Positions 3,567 through 6,032 of a stretch of 6,032 nucleotides of DNA are shown piece by piece. Numbering within the stretch: the first letter of the stretch is position 1; every line of letters starts with the position of its first letter. Position numbers and translations under genes: made by a program. The notes beneath the pieces are model-generated. The model worked only from the letters and a program-made list of their open reading frames with translations, was not told the DNA's origin and searched no databases. The DNA is from JAYUDN01 sp043769645 (GTDB lineage Bacteria; Patescibacteriota; Gracilibacteria; BD1-5; UBA2023): positions 1-6,032 of the forward strand of contig JAYVJC010000002.1 of the NCBI GenBank assembly GCA_043769645.1, written 5' to 3'.

Positions 3567-6032
3567 TTATAGATTAAGTCATAGCGGATTGCTTTCTTTT
3601 GTGTATTGTGGTGTCCCTCAATTCGCTCATCCAGTTGGTGCTACATTGCTTGATCATGGTTGGCTCATCGCATTTTCATATTCAGGAGTGACAAGCTGAG
3701 CTTCTCAATCATTATATCCAGTAGCCTTATTGATTTTTTTTGTGTACTGATCTCGAATCGCTTTTTCTTGATCCATATAGTTTTTACCACGAGAGGTGAT
3801 TGCGTCGACTACTTTCTTTGCTGCATCATCAGAGAGTGTTCCATCGCCTGCGAGGAATTGTTTGACTTCAGAAAGGGTTTTTTCACCCCAGCTTGATGAG
3901 TATTTTGCCACTGTAGCATATTCACCTTCTCGAACAACTGAATCTGGATCAAGAGCCTTAGCATAGTCTGAGATGATACCTTGTCTCTGAGAAGATGATA
4001 GAGATTTTACGTCAACATTAGCATATGTTCTCATAAGAGGAGCAAATTTGAAGGCAGATTGTACATTCGTGTTCTTAGTATAGTCATCAGCATAGTTATC
4101 GACTCGGGCTTGTACATCCTTTGGGATTGGATTGGTAGTCTGTCTCCACTTTGTATATCCAGCAAGGAATTCATTTGCCTTTGGAGTTCCTGCTTTGAGA
4201 CCAGTAGGAAGTGAACCATTGTTCATATAATCCTTATAAGAAGGTGTCATATCAGCTGTCTGAGAAGTTGTTCCTCCAGATATCCCCGCAATCGTCGCAC
4301 TCTTTGTAGGGTCGACACCCTCATTCTTCGCAATAGCCTCTGCCAGTTTTTCCATAGGAATCTGAGAGATTGGTGTATTTGCTGGGAATCCTGTGAGACT
4401 TACGTAGTTATTCACAGAATTTTGATTGATCGGTGCATTTGGTCATGAAGTCCATCCAGTTGCAAACTGTCCGAGAGTAGTTGTAGGAGTTACCCATGAG
4501 CTTCCTCAAGAAAGTTTTTTGGTAAGATCCTTCATCATAGCAAAGTTTCCAGTGTTCATATCTGGGAAGACACCATAAGTACGCCCATTTGAAGACTTAT
4601 AGAACCCTACAGCACCGAGAGATTGAGCGTATACCTTCTGTGCATCGGTATCTGCCATGATATTTCACGGATTGTTTGAATCCTGTCCGATATTCGTAGG
4701 ATTGTTGCGTACAAGAGTTCCTGTGAGATCACTGAAGCCAGTATACACTCAATTTGGTTGATACACTGATGACCGAACAGTCGCTTGATCTTGTGGAGAG
4801 AGATGTACTATATCGTCATCTTTGAGAGTTCAGTTTTTGAGTCCTTGAATGTAGTAGTTGAGAGCCCCTGGACTGGCACTGACTGAATTTGTACCCATTA
4901 TCTTTTCAGTTCGAAGGCTTCCATCTGGATTCTGATATACATATGCTTTTGAGCCATCATTGAGTGTCACAGGGCTATCAGACATGAGTTTCCCAGTCCA
5001 ATTCTTCACTCTGAGTGGTTGTCCATTTGCATCTTTAAGAGGCTGTCAGAATTTATTATACAAAGTACCATCAGTACTAAACTTTGAGGTAAAAGCATCA
5101 TCGACAGTATGGTTTACTATATCCTGATTCATCAGCTCTCTTAGAAGAGGTATTTTTTCCTGCTCTATCTTAGTCTTCATCGCCTGAAGATTTCCAAGTG
5201 CCTCTTTTCTAGCATTCATCACCTTCTCTATAGTATCAAGCTGTCATGATGATTCGAGTTTGTTAACTTGGACAAGCATATCTTGTACAGATTGAGATAC
5301 ATTCATATCTATATCTTTTTTGATATCCTTTACCTGATACGCTAGACTATTGGCATTATAGGAATTCTGAAGATTATGCTTGATTCAAAGATTATCCAGA
5401 TATGTGGTTGCATCTGTGATATCCTTACTCTGTCCTGCAAGTCATACAGAACTCGAGGCTTGTCCAATACCTCATGCAAGGTATGCAGCAGACTGTTTCA
5501 GCTTATCGACATTGTTCTGAGCTTGTATGTGTCATTCCTGATAGCTAAGATCCGAAATCTGATTGTTTATGCCATTCTGAGTATTGAGATAGTCAATCTT
5601 TTCTCGTGAATCTTGACCAAACTTTTTCTGAGAATCAATTGCTTGTTTATTATTTTCTTCCGATATCTTATTTCCAAGATCGGCAACTGCATTGAGTCCA
5701 CTATTATAGTTATCAGTCGCAGTAGGCGCTCAGAGTTTCTTCCTATTCGCCTGATTCGTCGCAAGTCTTTGCTGATTCAGTGTAAGAGTAGGAGAAACAA
5801 TAGGCGCACCGAGTGGATTGTTTGTCGCTGGAGCTTTATACGTAGGATTCGACGCAAGATTGTTCGCTGCAGTCGCATTTGCTTGTGTATACGGTCAATT
5901 CGTGGCATTCTGAAAGACCTGCCCAGTCTGAGTATTGGTAGTTGTACCAGCGCCAGTGGTTGGAGCAGATGTTGGAGGAGCTACTGCAGCAGGTGGAGTT
6001 GCTGCAGTAGCCATAGCCTGAGTTTGTTTCGA
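3567..6032 (-). CDS. Giant multidomain protein with phage P5-like peptidoglycan-hydrolase domain and VREGEY domain (N-terminus outside window)
   Basis: The frame is open from the right edge to TAA at 3569-3567: 821 visible residues, no in-frame TAA or TAG, 18 UGA codons read as Gly. Numbering starts at the first visible residue. Residues 1-95 are Pro/Ala/Thr/Asn-rich and include NPLGAP (72-77). Residues 100-340 are Asn/Gln/Lys/Asp-rich and mostly helical, with coiled-coil character around 245-300. Residues 350-430 hold short beta-like segments. Residues about 440-575 resemble a phage-borne cell-wall hydrolase domain. Residues about 640-775 carry LDPDSVVREGEYATV (694-708), a signature I recall from phage internal or minor virion proteins. 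The tail is Gly/Asn-rich and ends SNPLGLNL. The next gene starts two bases after the stop. Likely role (inference): virion or surface protein that opens peptidoglycan during entry or attack. A standard-code annotation would show only pieces, the longest being 236 residues. Confidence 0.85.
3708..4115 (-). other. VREGEY-type virion-associated domain
   Basis: Visible residues 640-775 of the giant protein are helical, with AKALDPDSVVREGEYATVAK at the centre, then SSSWGEKTLSEVKQFLAG and a helix ending in YTKKINKATG. From memory, LDPxSVVREGEfAT with a following long helix occurs in many phage proteins of the internal-virion or tail-lysin type. The domain's biochemical role is not established to my knowledge. 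Confidence 0.6.
4308..4715 (-). other. P5-like peptidoglycan-degrading domain
   Basis: Visible residues about 440-575 contain, in order: NNPGNI (453-458), YGVFPDMNTG (486-495), AMMKDL (498-503), TLGQFATGW (519-527), NNYVSLTGF (541-549) and LAEAIAKNEG (563-572). This order parallels the family annotated in phages as structural protein P5 or lysozyme-like, where NNPGNI, xFxVFxxxxxGxxAL, a T-x(5)-W helix, an N-x-Y-V helix and a closing AI-x-x-EG helix recur. Catalytic residues are not assigned. A non-enzymatic wall-binding version remains possible. Confidence 0.65.

Noticed and set aside
3705..4415. A 236-residue standard-code reading frame as a separate gene
   Set aside because: It starts at an internal GTG and ends at a TGA; the frame continues coherently on both sides with UGA as Gly, and the P5-like domain straddles its apparent start.
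256..6032. UGA as Trp (code 4) or selenocysteine
   Set aside because: UGG is used for Trp, UGA density is far too high for selenocysteine, and UGA falls in glycine-type contexts such as GYGL, NPLG and the GIGVG anchor.

Overview
The window reads as DNA from, or a virus or prophage of, a bacterium that reads UGA as glycine (translation table 25; Absconditabacteria/SR1 or Gracilibacteria of the candidate phyla radiation). With the standard code the minus strand falls into fragments. With UGA as Gly it resolves into four co-directional genes covering about 95% of the window, with stops only at TAA. UGG still serves as Trp. Two UGA codons fall on the glycines of a 'GYGL' motif that I recall as conserved in a known nuclease family. 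This makes Gly a better reading than Trp or stop.

Layout from the right edge, in the direction of minus-strand transcription: (1) 6032-3567, a very large protein whose N-terminus lies outside the window. It has a Pro/Ala/Thr-rich segment, a helical Asn/Gln/Lys-rich part, an internal domain resembling the peptidoglycan-degrading 'structural protein P5' family of phages, and a C-terminal domain with the virion-type signature LDPxSVVREGEYATV. (2) 3564-1537, a 675-residue protein of unknown family with Gly/Ala-rich helices and one strong hydrophobic segment. (3) 1535-918, a 205-residue protein with an N-terminal membrane anchor, a charged coiled coil and a four-cysteine C-terminal domain. (4) 846-256, a 196-residue protein ending in a barnase/colicin E5-like (PBECR-type) ribonuclease domain. 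Genes 1-3 are separated by only 1-2 bases, so they are very probably one operon. No promoter for it is visible, so it probably starts beyond the right edge.

At the left edge the last 30 codons of a plus-strand gene (3-95) converge on the operon and end at a bidirectional hairpin terminator (96-126). Between the convergent genes lies a compact plus-strand unit: a good sigma70-type promoter (125-152), about 95 nt of foldable sequence, and a GNRA-loop terminator (230-252). It is a candidate unannotated small RNA.

Interpretation (inference): the four minus-strand genes look like a phage internal-virion/ejection module, or a domesticated cell-attack module built from one. It combines wall hydrolysis, a membrane-active large protein, an anchored coiled-coil protein and an RNase effector. 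A short motif NPLG recurs at the C-termini of proteins 1 and 2, near the visible start of protein 1 and near the N-terminus of the nuclease. Gene 1 uses UGA for only about a quarter of its glycines, against about two thirds or more in the other three.
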